The notes: generated from the sequence alone by a model not told the origin. Shown: positions 1 through 9,733, counted from the first letter of the stretch. The stretch is 64,000 nucleotides of DNA from CBDBDZ01 sp965204215 (GCA_965204215.1 CBDBDZ010000005.1:41279-105278); one strand, 5' to 3'. Made by a program: numbers and translations.

Positions 1-2
1 GC

Positions 3-1772
3 ATCATGCAGGAGCGCACGCACGCTTTTGCAATGAAATCGCAAATGTGGTTAATAGATCCGCGCCCGAACATGACCAGCATTGTTGACTCAATCGAGAA
101 AGGCTTTCAATTATCTGAAGCTAGCCATACACCGCTCTTTTTCATGATGCGCATTCGTAGCTGTCACGCCACGGGCGAATTTATTGCTAAAGATAATAAG
201 TCACCAGAGTTCACGCCTGACAACCCCGTTGCGCCGAAACGGGAGACCGACAAAATTATTCTACCGCCCAATGTGTATCAACAAGAACGCGACAAAGTGT
301 CTGAGCGCTGGCCACGTGCAATTAAATTCATCAAGCAATACAAAATGAACGAAGTGTTTGATGGCAAACACAAAAAACTTGGCATCATTCTACAGGGTGG
401 CATCTATAACACCGCAATTCGTGGCTTAGAACGACTTAATTTAGCGAACGTATTTGGTGATAGCGATATTCCTCTGTATGTTATGAACGTGACCTACCCC
501 TTGGTACCAGACGAAATCATTGATTTTTGTCGCAACAAAGATCACGTACTCGTGCTTGAAGAAGGTCAACCAGAATACATTGAGCATAATCTGCATGCGA
601 TACTGCGCCAAGCGGATATTCCCTGCAAGTTGTATGGTAAAGATATTTTTCCATTAGCTGGTGAATACAGCGGTAGCGTGGTGTTACAAGGCTTGTGTGA
701 TTATTTCAGTCACACTGAGATTGCAGACGACATACCCAAGGTGAGTTCGATTGGACAAAACCTTGACGAGCTTGCCGCGCAAACACTGGTCGAAAATGTG
801 CCACCTAGACCCGCTGGCCTGTGCACTGGTTGCCCAGAACGGCCACTGTTCAGCGCTCTTAAACAAATTCAAACAGAACTGGGCACCTTTCATATCAGTT
901 CAGACATCGGCTGTCATTCTTTTGCTACCCTGCCGCCCTTTAATTTAGGCAACACCATCATGGGTTACGGACTCTCTTTAGCAAGTTCATCCAGCATACG
1001 CAACACCATTCCACACAAAGCCATCAGCATTATGGGCGATGGTGGCTTTTGGCATAATGGTCTTAGTAGCGGTGTAGCCAGCGCCGTGTTCAATAAGCAC
1101 GACGGCTTATTAATCGTGATTAATAATGGCTATTCGGCCGCCACTGGCGGGCAAGACATACCTTCATTAGTAAAGCCCAACAGTAAGGTCGCGGTTACCA
1201 TTGATGCTACTGAGTCACAGCGACAAGAAACGCAGTCAATAGAGAAAGCTTGCGAGGGCGCTGGGGTTCAATGGATACGCACCATGTCAACCTACGACAT
1301 CAATAGCATGAAAAACACCTTGCGCGAAGCGCTCAGCACCGACACACCCGGCTTGAAAGTAATCGTGGCTGAAGGTGAATGCATGTTAAATAAGCAGCGC
1401 CGCGTTAGACCCATCATGGAGCAAGCCATTAAAGAGGGCGAACGCGTTGTCAAAGCGCGCTTTGTGATTGACAGCGACACATGCACTGGCGATCACGCCT
1501 GCATACGCTTGTCGGGCTGCCCTTCATTAACCATAAAAGAAAATCCAGACCCCTTGCGTGAAAACCCTGTGTCATACGTAGACAACAGTTGTGTGGGTTG
1601 TGGTGTGTGTGGCGAAAACGTGCATTCAGCTGTTCTCTGCCCTTCTTTTTCAAGAGTTGATTTAGTTCACAACCCATCAATCCTTGATAATGTTCTAAAT
1701 AAGATTAGACGATCTTATATAGGCTGGGTGCAATCTCGCGTTGAACAAAAACGCCGCCAAAGAGGATTGTGA
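3..1772 (+). CDS. iorA: Indolepyruvate ferredoxin oxidoreductase alpha subunit-like (IorA), 5' truncated by window edge
   Basis: The frame is open to the window edge, and the 588 visible residues are shorter than the usual ~620-720, so the N-terminal pyrimidine-binding part is cut off. A ThDP-binding motif (GDGGFWHNG ... NNGYSA) lies near visible residues 343-375, a CTGCPERP motif near 273, and cysteine clusters near 493-505 and 530-546 (CVGCGVCG ... C) resemble the ferredoxin-type Fe-S tail of IorA. The family oxidatively decarboxylates aryl-pyruvates to aryl-acetyl-CoA. The stop (TGA) overlaps the iorB-like start, so the two subunits are translationally coupled. Substrate is inferred from family and neighbours only. 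Confidence 0.85.
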   Translation: MMQERTHAFAMKSQMWLIDPRPNMTSIVDSIEKGFQLSEASHTPLFFMMRIRSCHATGEFIAKDNKSPEFTPDNPVAPKRETDKIILPPNVYQQERDKVSERWPRAIKFIKQYKMNEVFDGKHKKLGIILQGGIYNTAIRGLERLNLANVFGDSDIPLYVMNVTYPLVPDEIIDFCRNKDHVLVLEEGQPEYIEHNLHAILRQADIPCKLYGKDIFPLAGEYSGSVVLQGLCDYFSHTEIADDIPKVSSIGQNLDELAAQTLVENVPPRPAGLCTGCPERPLFSALKQIQTELGTFHISSDIGCHSFATLPPFNLGNTIMGYGLSLASSSSIRNTIPHKAISIMGDGGFWHNGLSSGVASAVFNKHDGLLIVINNGYSAATGGQDIPSLVKPNSKVAVTIDATESQRQETQSIEKACEGAGVQWIRTMSTYDINSMKNTLREALSTDTPGLKVIVAEGECMLNKQRRVRPIMEQAIKEGERVVKARFVIDSDTCTGDHACIRLSGCPSLTIKENPDPLRENPVSYVDNSCVGCGVCGENVHSAVLCPSFSRVDLVHNPSILDNVLNKIRRSYIGWVQSRVEQKRRQRGL

Positions 1773-3364
1773 TGATGACGGCATCTAACCACAATTCTAA
1801 TTGCGTTCACAGCAGAACAACGAATATCGTGATTGCCGCATTGGGTGGTGAAGGCGGTGGCACACTCGTATCGTGGATCGAAGACGTTGCTTATAATGCT
1901 GGCTGGTATGCACAAGCAACCTCTATTGCTGGTGTGGCACAGCGAACCGGAGCGACTATTTATTACATAGAGCTGTTTGCTGGGCGCGGTACAAGTCGCG
2001 CACCAATCATGTCAACTTTTCCAGCACCGGGCGACATTGATATCGCCATTTCTTCTGAAATCGCGGAAGCGGGTCGCTTAATTCAACGTGGTTTTTGCAG
2101 CAAAGACCGCACCACCTTAATCACCTCAGATCATCACGTATTTGGCATTACTGAAAAAGTCACATTAGGTGATGGCAGAGCCAATACAAAAAAAATAAGC
2201 GCAGTTGCTGCGCAACAATGCAAACGACTCGTCAGTTTCGACATGCTCGAGTTAGCCAATACACACAACACCGTCATTAGCGCAACCTTATTCGGCGCAC
2301 TCGCAGGTGCTAAAGCCCTACCGTTTACTAAAACCGATTACGAAGCCGTTATTTCATCCAGCGGCAAGATGGTGGAGAGCAATCTTGCCGCGTTCAATGC
2401 CAGCTATAATCGCGCGATTGCGCCGCAGCTGGTCGTGGAAAGTACAAACTCGTCTACACCCCTAGCAAATGCACAAGTCGATGATGCTATAACTCAAAGC
2501 CAACTTGCTACTGAAAAGGCGGACTTTCGTTTACCTAAAGCCACCACCATCGCTGGCAAACAATTGTTAGCGCGTATAGAAAATAACTTTCCTGAATCTT
2601 GTTATGAGTTTCTCACTCACGGGGTCGAAAGATTGCTTGATTACCAAGACCTTGACTACGCCGAGCAATATCTTGACGAGTTGGAACAGATTTTAGCCGC
2701 CGACAATGGCCGACAAGCGCACACTTTAAGCCGAGAAACAGCGCGGCATTTAGCATTGTGGATGTGTTTTGAAGACACCGCTCGGGTAGCACAAATAAAA
2801 ACCCGCGAAGCGCGAAATAACAAAATACGCGCTGAGGTTCAAGCCGAAGATGATCAGATATTACACATCACCGAGTTTTTTGCGCCAAGACTCGAAGAGA
2901 TTTGCCAGCCACTACCAGCCGCGTTAGCACGTGCCATTATCGCCTCACCTATGTGTCGTAAACTGGCAGCGCCTCTTACCAAAGGTAAACGCTTGCGCAC
3001 AGATACGATAACTACGTTTAGTCTCTTGAGAATGATGGCCTTCACGCGCAAATGGCGGCGACGACACTACAGCTTTCAGCACGAACATAGCCAAATCCAG
3101 CAATGGCTAGAAATGATTAAACGCTATACTAAAGAAGGCAATATTGATGCAGCGACAGAGCTTGTCAAAAGCGCCACTATGGTCAAAGGTTATGGCAAAA
3201 CCCGCGAACGCGGCAGCAAACAAATGCAACAACTACTCGACGTATGCGCGGCTCGTTCAATGACCGCCGATATGATTAAGAAACTGCGCACAGCAGCACT
3301 CGCCGACGACTCAAATGAAGCGTTCGCAGAGCTGATGACAGACCATGAGTTGATGACAGTTTAA
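1769..3364 (+). CDS. iorB: Indolepyruvate oxidoreductase beta-family subunit (IorB-like, fused form)
   Basis: 531 residues. The N-terminal ~200 residues form a POR gamma-type domain starting with a glycine-rich ALGGEGGGTLVSW segment and IAGVAQRTGATIYY. The C-terminal ~300 residues are the extra helical domain found in the long IorB proteins of proteobacteria. GTG at 1769 overlaps the iorA stop; ATG at 1772 or 1775 are equally plausible starts. It should pair with the upstream subunit as a cytoplasmic heterodimer making an aryl-acetyl-CoA. The downstream gene is on the opposite strand, so this is the end of the transcript. Confidence 0.85.
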   Translation: MMMTASNHNSNCVHSRTTNIVIAALGGEGGGTLVSWIEDVAYNAGWYAQATSIAGVAQRTGATIYYIELFAGRGTSRAPIMSTFPAPGDIDIAISSEIAEAGRLIQRGFCSKDRTTLITSDHHVFGITEKVTLGDGRANTKKISAVAAQQCKRLVSFDMLELANTHNTVISATLFGALAGAKALPFTKTDYEAVISSSGKMVESNLAAFNASYNRAIAPQLVVESTNSSTPLANAQVDDAITQSQLATEKADFRLPKATTIAGKQLLARIENNFPESCYEFLTHGVERLLDYQDLDYAEQYLDELEQILAADNGRQAHTLSRETARHLALWMCFEDTARVAQIKTREARNNKIRAEVQAEDDQILHITEFFAPRLEEICQPLPAALARAIIASPMCRKLAAPLTKGKRLRTDTITTFSLLRMMAFTRKWRRRHYSFQHEHSQIQQWLEMIKRYTKEGNIDAATELVKSATMVKGYGKTRERGSKQMQQLLDVCAARSMTADMIKKLRTAALADDSNEAFAELMTDHELMTV

Positions 3365-3383
3365 TGGGAGCTTTGAGATAAGC

Positions 3384-3818
3384 TCAACTGCGTTCGCGTG
3401 TGTAATTCTCTAATGCTTTAAGAATTGATTCTGGAATCGGGCGCGAAGCTAGATTACCGTCTTCAAGAATTTCTGCGTAAATTCTAGTCGCCATTCCCTG
3501 TGTGATGATTGCGCCATTGTCTTGTTGCACCGCTTTGCAACGCCAATGCATAGTTGAATTACCAACCTTTTCTAAATCAATAGAGGCAATTACCTTGTCG
3601 CCATAAGCCGCAGGCCCCTCAAAGCGAAAATCAATTCGGCCCATCACAAACGCCGTTCGATCCTCGTCAACCATTTTATTTACCGCATAACCTGCTCGGC
3701 GAAACAGCTCATGTTCAGTATCATTAAACCACGCCATCATGCGCGGAAAATAAACCAAACCAAATGGGTCTGAGTCGCCCCAATTAACGTTAATAACCGT
3801 ATTATAGTGAATATTCAT
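3384..3818 (-). CDS. Acyl-CoA thioesterase, 4-hydroxybenzoyl-CoA thioesterase-like hotdog fold
   Basis: 144 residues, the normal length of a single-hotdog thioesterase. The N-terminal WGDSDPFGLVYFPRMMAW matches the 4HBT signature, with the expected catalytic Asp in DSDPFG. It is convergent with iorB and points the same way as the acyl-CoA dehydrogenase, hydratase, SDR and monooxygenase genes, so it may release CoA from dead-end aromatic or alicyclic CoA esters of that pathway (inference). The stop is TGA, read in the standard way here. Confidence 0.75.
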   Translation of the reverse strand: MNIHYNTVINVNWGDSDPFGLVYFPRMMAWFNDTEHELFRRAGYAVNKMVDEDRTAFVMGRIDFRFEGPAAYGDKVIASIDLEKVGNSTMHWRCKAVQQDNGAIITQGMATRIYAEILEDGNLASRPIPESILKALENYTRERS

Positions 3819-3885
3819 AATAAAACTGAGTCAGGCACAAACCCGCTGTTTGTATAGCGCAACACCAAGTGAGAGCGTTAATTCG

Positions 3886-3984
3886 TCACCAGCAAGGAGA
3901 TAGATCGACTTTATCTTGGTTAGTTAGCTGGCCATCCTTTTGTAGCTCTTGCAAGATGCGCCATTCATACTTATCAAACTTCAT
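3886..3984 (-). pseudogene. Relic of an Lrp/AsnC-family regulator (N-terminal fragment)
   Basis: The translation from ATG at 3984 (MKFDKYEWRILQELQKDG, then QLTNQD) is the start of the AsnC/Lrp winged HTH. It then jumps to DLSPCW, losing part of the recognition helix, and stops. No effector domain follows. I read it as a decayed regulator. Lrp-type regulators commonly sit beside amino-acid or oxoacid catabolic genes, so it may once have controlled this cluster. Confidence 0.5.
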
Positions 3985-4234
3985 CGTTTCTGGTATTTCA
4001 CTTTTGCTAATAGTTACGATAAATTTTGACATTACATAATATTTTACCTCAGATAGAGCCAATAACTGGATTCTTTTTCTCATTATTTAGAGAACAAAGA
4101 GATAATGTTTTCCTCTTCACATTGATAGACACACACACCACTCGAAGTTTGCATAACTGATTATCGGTGAACTAGACTGAATTGAACCTTGAAAATTCGT
4201 TGCTGGCGGCAAGGTGGTCGGTTCGGATTGACAC

Positions 4235-4408
4235 AATCCAAACTTTGTAAAACTAGCCGATAGTTTTGGCACAAAGGCTTATCGCGCCGATTCATTTAAC
4301 GAATTTAACGCACACCTAGAAACGACAACTGATGATTCTAGCAACGGACCAGTCGTAATTGACATACCCTGTGAACGCGATGGTGAGACCTCACCATGGA
4401 GTTTTTGA
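4235..4408 (+). pseudogene. Relic of a ThDP-dependent enzyme (C-terminal fragment)
   Basis: The frame reads NPNFVKLADSFGTKAYRADS, then FNEFNAHL, a short linker, GPVVIDIPCERDGETSPWSF and TGA. This is the typical end of acetolactate-synthase/decarboxylase-type ThDP enzymes. Only ~57 codons remain, with an in-frame stop directly upstream and no start. With the Lrp relic it shows that 3.8-4.4 kb is a scar from gene loss. Confidence 0.55.
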
Positions 4409-4439
4409 TGCCAGCCGATTATAGTCGTTAGGCTCTGCT

Positions 4440-5624
4440 TTACGCATCAAACTCACGCAATGCCTGATGCCCCATGATTACTTTTTGCACTTCTGAGGCA
4501 CCTTCATAGATACGCAACGCCCTGATTTCACGATACAAAGACTCAACCATATTACCCGTGACAACGCCCAAACCGCCGTGCAATTGCAAGGCTTGATCGA
4601 TCACTCGCTGCGCGGCCTCAGTCGCGTAAAACTTTGCCATTGCCGCTTCGCGCGTGACCCGCACACCTAGCGTATCTTTTGTCCAAGCTGATCGATATAT
4701 CAGTAGCGCACTGGCATCAATATCCAGCGCCATCTCACCGAGCGATGATTGAGTGATGGCTAAATCACTTAATTTACCACCAAATATCTCTCGATTAGTT
4801 GAATGTTTTCCAGCCTCATCCAACGCACGGCGGGCAAAGCCTAAGGCGGCAGCGCCCACCGTTGAACGAAAGACATCCAACGTTGCCATTGCAATACCAA
4901 AGCCTTTATCAGGTTGTCCAATCATGTGGTGCTTAGACACGCGGCAGTCTTCAAAGTTTAAAGTGGCTAGAGGATGTGGCGCAATAACGTCAATGCGATT
5001 AGCTATTTTCAAACCAGGATTATCCGCTTCAACTAAAAAGCACGAAATCCCCTTAGCACTCGACCCTTCATTACTACTTGCAGAGCTGCGAGCGAATACG
5101 GTATAAAAATCGGCAATACCACCGTTTGAAATCCAAGTCTTAGTTCCATTCAACACATATTCATTGCCATCAGCCACCGCTTCGGTGGTCATTGCGGCAA
5201 CGTCTGAACCAGCATTGGGTTCAGACAAGGCAAACGCCGAAATCAATTCGCCTTTAGCCACCTTGTTTAAATAGCGTTGCTGTATAACGTCATCACCGAA
5301 CAATGAAATTGGCCCGCTACCAAGGCCTTGCATAGCGAAGGCAAAATCGGCTAGGCCAGAGTAGTAAGCCAAATGCTGACGACTCAAACACAGGCTGCGT
5401 ACATCCAAACCCGGATAATTGCCACCAGCATTCGCAGGTACTGAGTTCTTTAACCAACCAGCAGCGCCAAGCTGCGCGACTAACTTCTTGCATGAGGCAT
5501 CAACATCATCGTGTGCGTCTTCAAGCCAACTAAGCTCACTTGCTGCCCAAGCATCAAGCTCTGACGCAAGTTCACGATGAGCTGCATCAAAAAAAGGCCA
5601 TTGCTTATAACTTTGATCTGCCAT
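4440..5624 (-). CDS. Acyl-CoA dehydrogenase
   Basis: 394 residues, full length for the family. Visible hallmarks are FALSEPNAGSD near residue 131 (FAD/substrate region), WISNGG near 165, and RIYEGASEVQK near 371-381, whose Glu is the expected catalytic base. It would oxidise an acyl-CoA thioester using FAD and electron-transferring flavoprotein. It lies 23 bp downstream of the enoyl-CoA hydratase on the same strand, consistent with one operon starting at 9636 that handles an alicyclic acyl-CoA made by the monooxygenase/reductase. Confidence 0.88.
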   Translation of the reverse strand: MADQSYKQWPFFDAAHRELASELDAWAASELSWLEDAHDDVDASCKKLVAQLGAAGWLKNSVPANAGGNYPGLDVRSLCLSRQHLAYYSGLADFAFAMQGLGSGPISLFGDDVIQQRYLNKVAKGELISAFALSEPNAGSDVAAMTTEAVADGNEYVLNGTKTWISNGGIADFYTVFARSSASSNEGSSAKGISCFLVEADNPGLKIANRIDVIAPHPLATLNFEDCRVSKHHMIGQPDKGFGIAMATLDVFRSTVGAAALGFARRALDEAGKHSTNREIFGGKLSDLAITQSSLGEMALDIDASALLIYRSAWTKDTLGVRVTREAAMAKFYATEAAQRVIDQALQLHGGLGVVTGNMVESLYREIRALRIYEGASEVQKVIMGHQALREFDA

Positions 5625-5647
5625 TACTCAGCCTCTTAGTCTTAACT

Positions 5648-6469
5648 CTAGTTACCTTCAAACTCTGGCCGTTGCTTGGCCACAAACGCACGATACGCGC
5701 GCGCAAAATCTTCAGTCTGCATGCACAAGGCTTGCGCTTGTGCTTCAGCTTCGATGGCTTGATCAATGGTCATCGCCCATTCTTGATGCAGCATAGTTTT
5801 GGTAATACCGTGCGCAAAAGTCGGCCCAGCTACGAGTTTGGCAGCATAGTTCTGCGCCTTAGATGTGACCTCATCGCCTGCGTGTATTTGGTTAAAAAAG
5901 CCCCAATCGAAACCTTCTTGCGCAGACATAGAGCGACTACTTAACAGCAAATCAGTCGCACGACCTTGACCAATAATACGAGGCAAAATCGCACATGCGC
6001 CCATATCACATCCTGCCAATCCAACACGGCCAAATAAAAACGCCACTTTTGCTTCGGGTGACCCAAAGCGAATGTCTGATGCCATTGCCATAATTGCGCC
6101 AGCACCAGCACAAACACCATCCACAGCCGCAATAATAGGCTGCGGGCAAGTCTTCATGGCTTTCACGAGATCGCCCGTCATGCGAGTAAACTCGAGCAAG
6201 CCCTTCATGTCGCGCTCAACTAAAGGACCGATAATTTCGTGTACATCACCGCCTGAACAAAAATTGCCGCCCTCACCTTCGATAACCACAGCATGAATAT
6301 CGTCAACATAGTTGAGTTGGCGAAAGAGGTCTCGCATCTCCGCATATGACTCAAAAGTAAGTGGGTTCTTTCGTTCGGGGCGGTTAAGTGTGAGAGTGGC
6401 TACGTTATCGACTACATTCCAAATAAAATGCTCCGCTTGGTAGTTTGCCAACTTATCGAGTGTTTTCAT
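5648..6469 (-). CDS. Enoyl-CoA hydratase/isomerase family protein
   Basis: 273 residues of crotonase fold. The oxyanion-hole segments GGNFCSGGDVHEI (~66-78) and GVCAGAGAIMAMASDIRFG (~117-135) are intact. The usual second catalytic Glu region reads GRVGLAGCDMGACAILPRII, more like ring-cleaving or specialised crotonases than classic EchA, so simple hydratase activity is not certain. It sits between the SDR and dehydrogenase genes of the presumed 2-aminobenzoyl-CoA operon. Confidence 0.82.
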   Translation of the reverse strand: MKTLDKLANYQAEHFIWNVVDNVATLTLNRPERKNPLTFESYAEMRDLFRQLNYVDDIHAVVIEGEGGNFCSGGDVHEIIGPLVERDMKGLLEFTRMTGDLVKAMKTCPQPIIAAVDGVCAGAGAIMAMASDIRFGSPEAKVAFLFGRVGLAGCDMGACAILPRIIGQGRATDLLLSSRSMSAQEGFDWGFFNQIHAGDEVTSKAQNYAAKLVAGPTFAHGITKTMLHQEWAMTIDQAIEAEAQAQALCMQTEDFARAYRAFVAKQRPEFEGN

Positions 6470-6572
6470 AATGTGTTTGTTTAAATTGCTTGTTTTCTGT
6501 TATTACGCAGTTCTGATTATTTCGCTTTTACTAATTTGTTGCTACTCTTTTATTGTTGCTCTTTTATTGTTA

Positions 6573-7331
6573 TTAGGTCGTTTCGCCGCCATCCACCATT
6601 AATGCCTGACCATTAATGCTCAGCGGAGCCGTTGATGCTAAATAGTACACTTGCTGTGCCACTTCATCGGGTTGCACAAAACGTGCTTGCGGATTGTGTT
6701 TGGTCAGCTCAGCAATTGCTTGCTCTTGGCTACGACCCGTTTTTTGCATTATGTTTTCGATTGCGTCTGCAACAATATCGGTTTCGGTAAATCCCGGGCA
6801 AACGGTATTGATGGTGACTCCCGTCTTGCTCAACTCCTTTGCAAGGCTGCGAGTTAAGCCCATGATGGCATGCTTAGCGGCACTATAGGCACTCACATAG
6901 CCATAGCCTTTAACACTGGAAGTGCTTCCAACATTGATGATTCTACCCTGTTTGCGCTCCAACATATCGGGCAGAGCATTTTGTATGCAATAGCAAGCAC
7001 CTAAGTAATTAACATCGAGCATCGCTTGCAGCTTATCCGGACTGGTCTGCAAAAACGGCGCTGCGTGTGCGGCTCCTGCATTATTAACTAATACTGCAAC
7101 AGCACCAAAGATTTTCTGTGCTTGGGTAAATGCCTTTTCAACTGCCGCAGGGTCGGTAATATCGCACACAATCGCTTGTGTGCTTTTGCCAAGCTGGGAT
7201 ACCTGCTCATCAAGCACATCTTGGTTTCGCCCCAACAAACTTAAAGCGTATCCGTTGTGAGCAAATAGCTTGGCAATGGCGGCGCCAATGCCACGGCCTG
7301 CTCCGGTAATTAACACATGAGTACTAGACAT
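6573..7331 (-). CDS. Short-chain dehydrogenase/reductase, probable hydroxyacyl-CoA dehydrogenase
   Basis: 252 residues of classical SDR. The cofactor motif GAGRGIG is at 10-16, NNAG at 83-86, and the catalytic pair in YSAAK (Tyr149/Lys153). The C-terminus reads NGQALMVDGGETT, as in FabG-like enzymes. Its start overlaps the last 8 bp of the monooxygenase/reductase gene, so the two are coupled. The likely role is oxidation or reduction of an alicyclic hydroxyacyl-CoA intermediate. Confidence 0.85.
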   Translation of the reverse strand: MSSTHVLITGAGRGIGAAIAKLFAHNGYALSLLGRNQDVLDEQVSQLGKSTQAIVCDITDPAAVEKAFTQAQKIFGAVAVLVNNAGAAHAAPFLQTSPDKLQAMLDVNYLGACYCIQNALPDMLERKQGRIINVGSTSSVKGYGYVSAYSAAKHAIMGLTRSLAKELSKTGVTINTVCPGFTETDIVADAIENIMQKTGRSQEQAIAELTKHNPQARFVQPDEVAQQVYYLASTAPLSINGQALMVDGGETT

Positions 7332-9636
7332 TGATCACCATCTGCGCGGCGCGTTTTAAGTTGCGTTCAAGCTGTGCAAAACCAGCTTCATATTGTACTG
7401 GTACTTTAATTGCATCACCTGCATAGCCCAGTTCGGCGGCAGCCCGCGTTGCCCAGTTAGGGTCTGATAGGTGCGGGCGAGCAAGGCAGCACAAGTCTGC
7501 TCTACCCGCCATCAAAATGCTATTAACGTGATCGATTTCGAAAATATTGCCAACGGCCATTGTCGGAATATCGGCTTCATTTCGAATTTGATCTGAGAAT
7601 GGTGTTTGAAACATACGACCATAAACTGGTTTTGCATCATTGCTGGTTTGTCCAGCAGACACGTCAATGATGTCGGCTCCTGCTTGTTTAAACGCACGAC
7701 TTATCTCGACAGCCTCAGACGGGGTTACGCCAAGATCACCTATCCAGTCGTTTGACGAAATTCGCACGGACATGGGTTTTTCATCTGGCCACGCGGCGCG
7801 CATGGCACTAAACACCGCCAGTGGGTAACGAAGACGGTTTTCTAACGAACCTCCGTATTCATCTGTGCGTTTATTTAAAACAGGCGTGATAAAAGCTGAA
7901 ATTAGGTAGCCATGCGCCGCGTGCAGTTCGAGTAAATCAAAACCAGCCGCATCAGCACGTTTAGTGGCGGCAACAAAGTCTTGTAGTACGGATTGCATTT
8001 CAGCGTGCGTTATCTCTCTAGGAGTATCACTGTGGCTCGCAAAAGGCACCGCTGACGCACTGACCAACATCCAACCACCGTCGTTTAAGGGTTCGTCGCT
8101 TAAAGTTGATTCCCAAGGCTTTTTAGTAGAGCCTTTAGGGCCTGCATGTCCGAGCTGAATAGCCATCTTCGCGTTGGTATACTTATGCGCAAAACCAACA
8201 ATTCGCGCCCACTGGCGCTGTTGCTCGTCATTCCATATGCCTGTGCAGCCCGTGGTGATTCTGGCATCTGCGGACACATCGGTCATTTCGGTATAAACCA
8301 AGCCCGCGCCGCCTTTTGCCAGAGAACCATAGTGCACAAAGTGCCAGTCATCTGGCACACCGTTTTCAGCGCAGTACATTGACATCGCAGACACAACAAT
8401 ACGATTAACCAGCGTCATGTTGCGTAATTTAAAAGGCACAAACATCGGCGCTATTGGAGTAGCAGCGGGCTTACCCGTCGCGTTCTCAGCAAACCATCGC
8501 TCCATTGCCTCTAACCATGCCTGATCTCGTAAACGAAGGTTTTCATGGCTCACTCTTTGACTTCGAGTGAGCAATGAATATGAAAACTGTTTGAAATCAA
8601 ATTTCAAATAGCGATCAAGCTGTTCAAACCAAGTGAGAGAGTTTCGCGCCGAACTTTGTAAACGCAAAACATCCACTTCACGCTCAGCTTGATAGTCAAT
8701 CAGTGCTTGTTTTTTGTCACTCACGGTATCTAACTTTTGCGCCAATGAGATAGCGTCTTCAAGCGCAAGTTTGGTGCCAGAACCAATCGAAAAGTGCGCG
8801 GTATGTGCAGCATCGCCAATCAACACCACATTGTCTTTAATCCAGTTATCGCACAACACCCTAGGAAAGTTAATCCATGCAGAGCCTCTTATGTGCGCAG
8901 AATTGATCATCAATTGATGACCACCTAAATATTGCTCAAACACTTTTCGGCAAGTCTCTGCGCTTTGATCATGTGACATGCTATCAAAACCAAAATTCTC
9001 ATAGGTTTGGGCATTGCACTCAACAATAAAAGTAGAGGTGTCTTTATCAAATTGATAGGCATGCACCCACAACCACCCGTGCTCGGTTTTCTCCCAAATA
9101 AACGTAAAGGCATCATCAAAGGTCTGGTGCGTGCCTAACCACACAAAACGGTTGGGTCGCATATCAATATCACATTTAAAGTGATTTAGATTATTATTAC
9201 GTACACGACTGTTCAGACCGTCGGCGGCAACGATGACATCGGCATCTGGAAACTGCTCAGACAGATTTTCTACGTTCACCTCAGTCTCAAAATTAACCTC
9301 AACCCCAAGCTCAGTTGCCCTATCGTATAATATTTTCAGTAACCGCTTGCGCCCTATGCCGATAAACCCATGTCCACCAGAGCGATCAGTTTCACCGTTC
9401 ACGATGATGTCTATGTAGTCCCAATGAATCAACTCATTGCTCATCTGCTGAGCGCTAACAGGGTCGTTGGCAATTAAGTTTTCCATCGTTTGATCCGAAA
9501 AAACAACCCCCCAACCAAAAGTATCACCAGGTTTGTTGCGCTCGTAAACGCTGACCCTGTGCTCTGGGTTTCTGAGTTTCAAAGAGATGGCAGTGTACAC
9601 ACCACCAGGGCCACCACCCAAACAAACAACATTCAT
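7324..9636 (-). CDS. Fused FAD monooxygenase / old-yellow-enzyme: 2-aminobenzoyl-CoA (or salicylyl-CoA) monooxygenase/reductase
   Basis: 770 residues in two parts. Residues 1-~390 are a flavoprotein aromatic hydroxylase (GGGPGGVYTAISL near 7-19; LIGDAAHTAHFSIGSG near 270). Residues ~395-770 are an old-yellow-enzyme domain (RNMTLVNRIVVSAMSMY; ELHAAHGYLISAF; KRTDEYGGSLENR). This fusion is characteristic of aerobic 2-aminobenzoyl-CoA monooxygenase/reductase (described in Azoarcus evansii) and of proteins annotated as salicylyl-CoA 5-hydroxylase. It hydroxylates and then partly reduces the CoA-activated ring, whose product is degraded by beta-oxidation-like enzymes such as those next to it. No CoA ligase gene is visible in the window. 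Confidence 0.88.
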   Translation of the reverse strand: MNVVCLGGGPGGVYTAISLKLRNPEHRVSVYERNKPGDTFGWGVVFSDQTMENLIANDPVSAQQMSNELIHWDYIDIIVNGETDRSGGHGFIGIGRKRLLKILYDRATELGVEVNFETEVNVENLSEQFPDADVIVAADGLNSRVRNNNLNHFKCDIDMRPNRFVWLGTHQTFDDAFTFIWEKTEHGWLWVHAYQFDKDTSTFIVECNAQTYENFGFDSMSHDQSAETCRKVFEQYLGGHQLMINSAHIRGSAWINFPRVLCDNWIKDNVVLIGDAAHTAHFSIGSGTKLALEDAISLAQKLDTVSDKKQALIDYQAEREVDVLRLQSSARNSLTWFEQLDRYLKFDFKQFSYSLLTRSQRVSHENLRLRDQAWLEAMERWFAENATGKPAATPIAPMFVPFKLRNMTLVNRIVVSAMSMYCAENGVPDDWHFVHYGSLAKGGAGLVYTEMTDVSADARITTGCTGIWNDEQQRQWARIVGFAHKYTNAKMAIQLGHAGPKGSTKKPWESTLSDEPLNDGGWMLVSASAVPFASHSDTPREITHAEMQSVLQDFVAATKRADAAGFDLLELHAAHGYLISAFITPVLNKRTDEYGGSLENRLRYPLAVFSAMRAAWPDEKPMSVRISSNDWIGDLGVTPSEAVEISRAFKQAGADIIDVSAGQTSNDAKPVYGRMFQTPFSDQIRNEADIPTMAVGNIFEIDHVNSILMAGRADLCCLARPHLSDPNWATRAAAELGYAGDAIKVPVQYEAGFAQLERNLKRAAQMVINV

Positions 9637-9689
9637 CGTAAAAAAGCCTCGCCAACCATCAACGCATTGAATCGAAATTAACTTGGAAA

Positions 9690-9733
9690 AATATATATTA
9701 CTTTAAACTTAAAGTATATATTTTAAACTTAAA
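9690..9733. promoter_or_regulatory. Probable MarR-type operator between divergent genes
   Basis: ACTTTAA-AC-TTAAAGT at 9700-9715 is an inverted repeat with 7-bp arms in AT-rich flanks. The half-motif TTTAAACTTAAA recurs at 9722-9733. It lies between the start of the monooxygenase/reductase gene (9636) and the MarR gene, where an autoregulating MarR repressor would control both directions. Confidence 0.5.
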
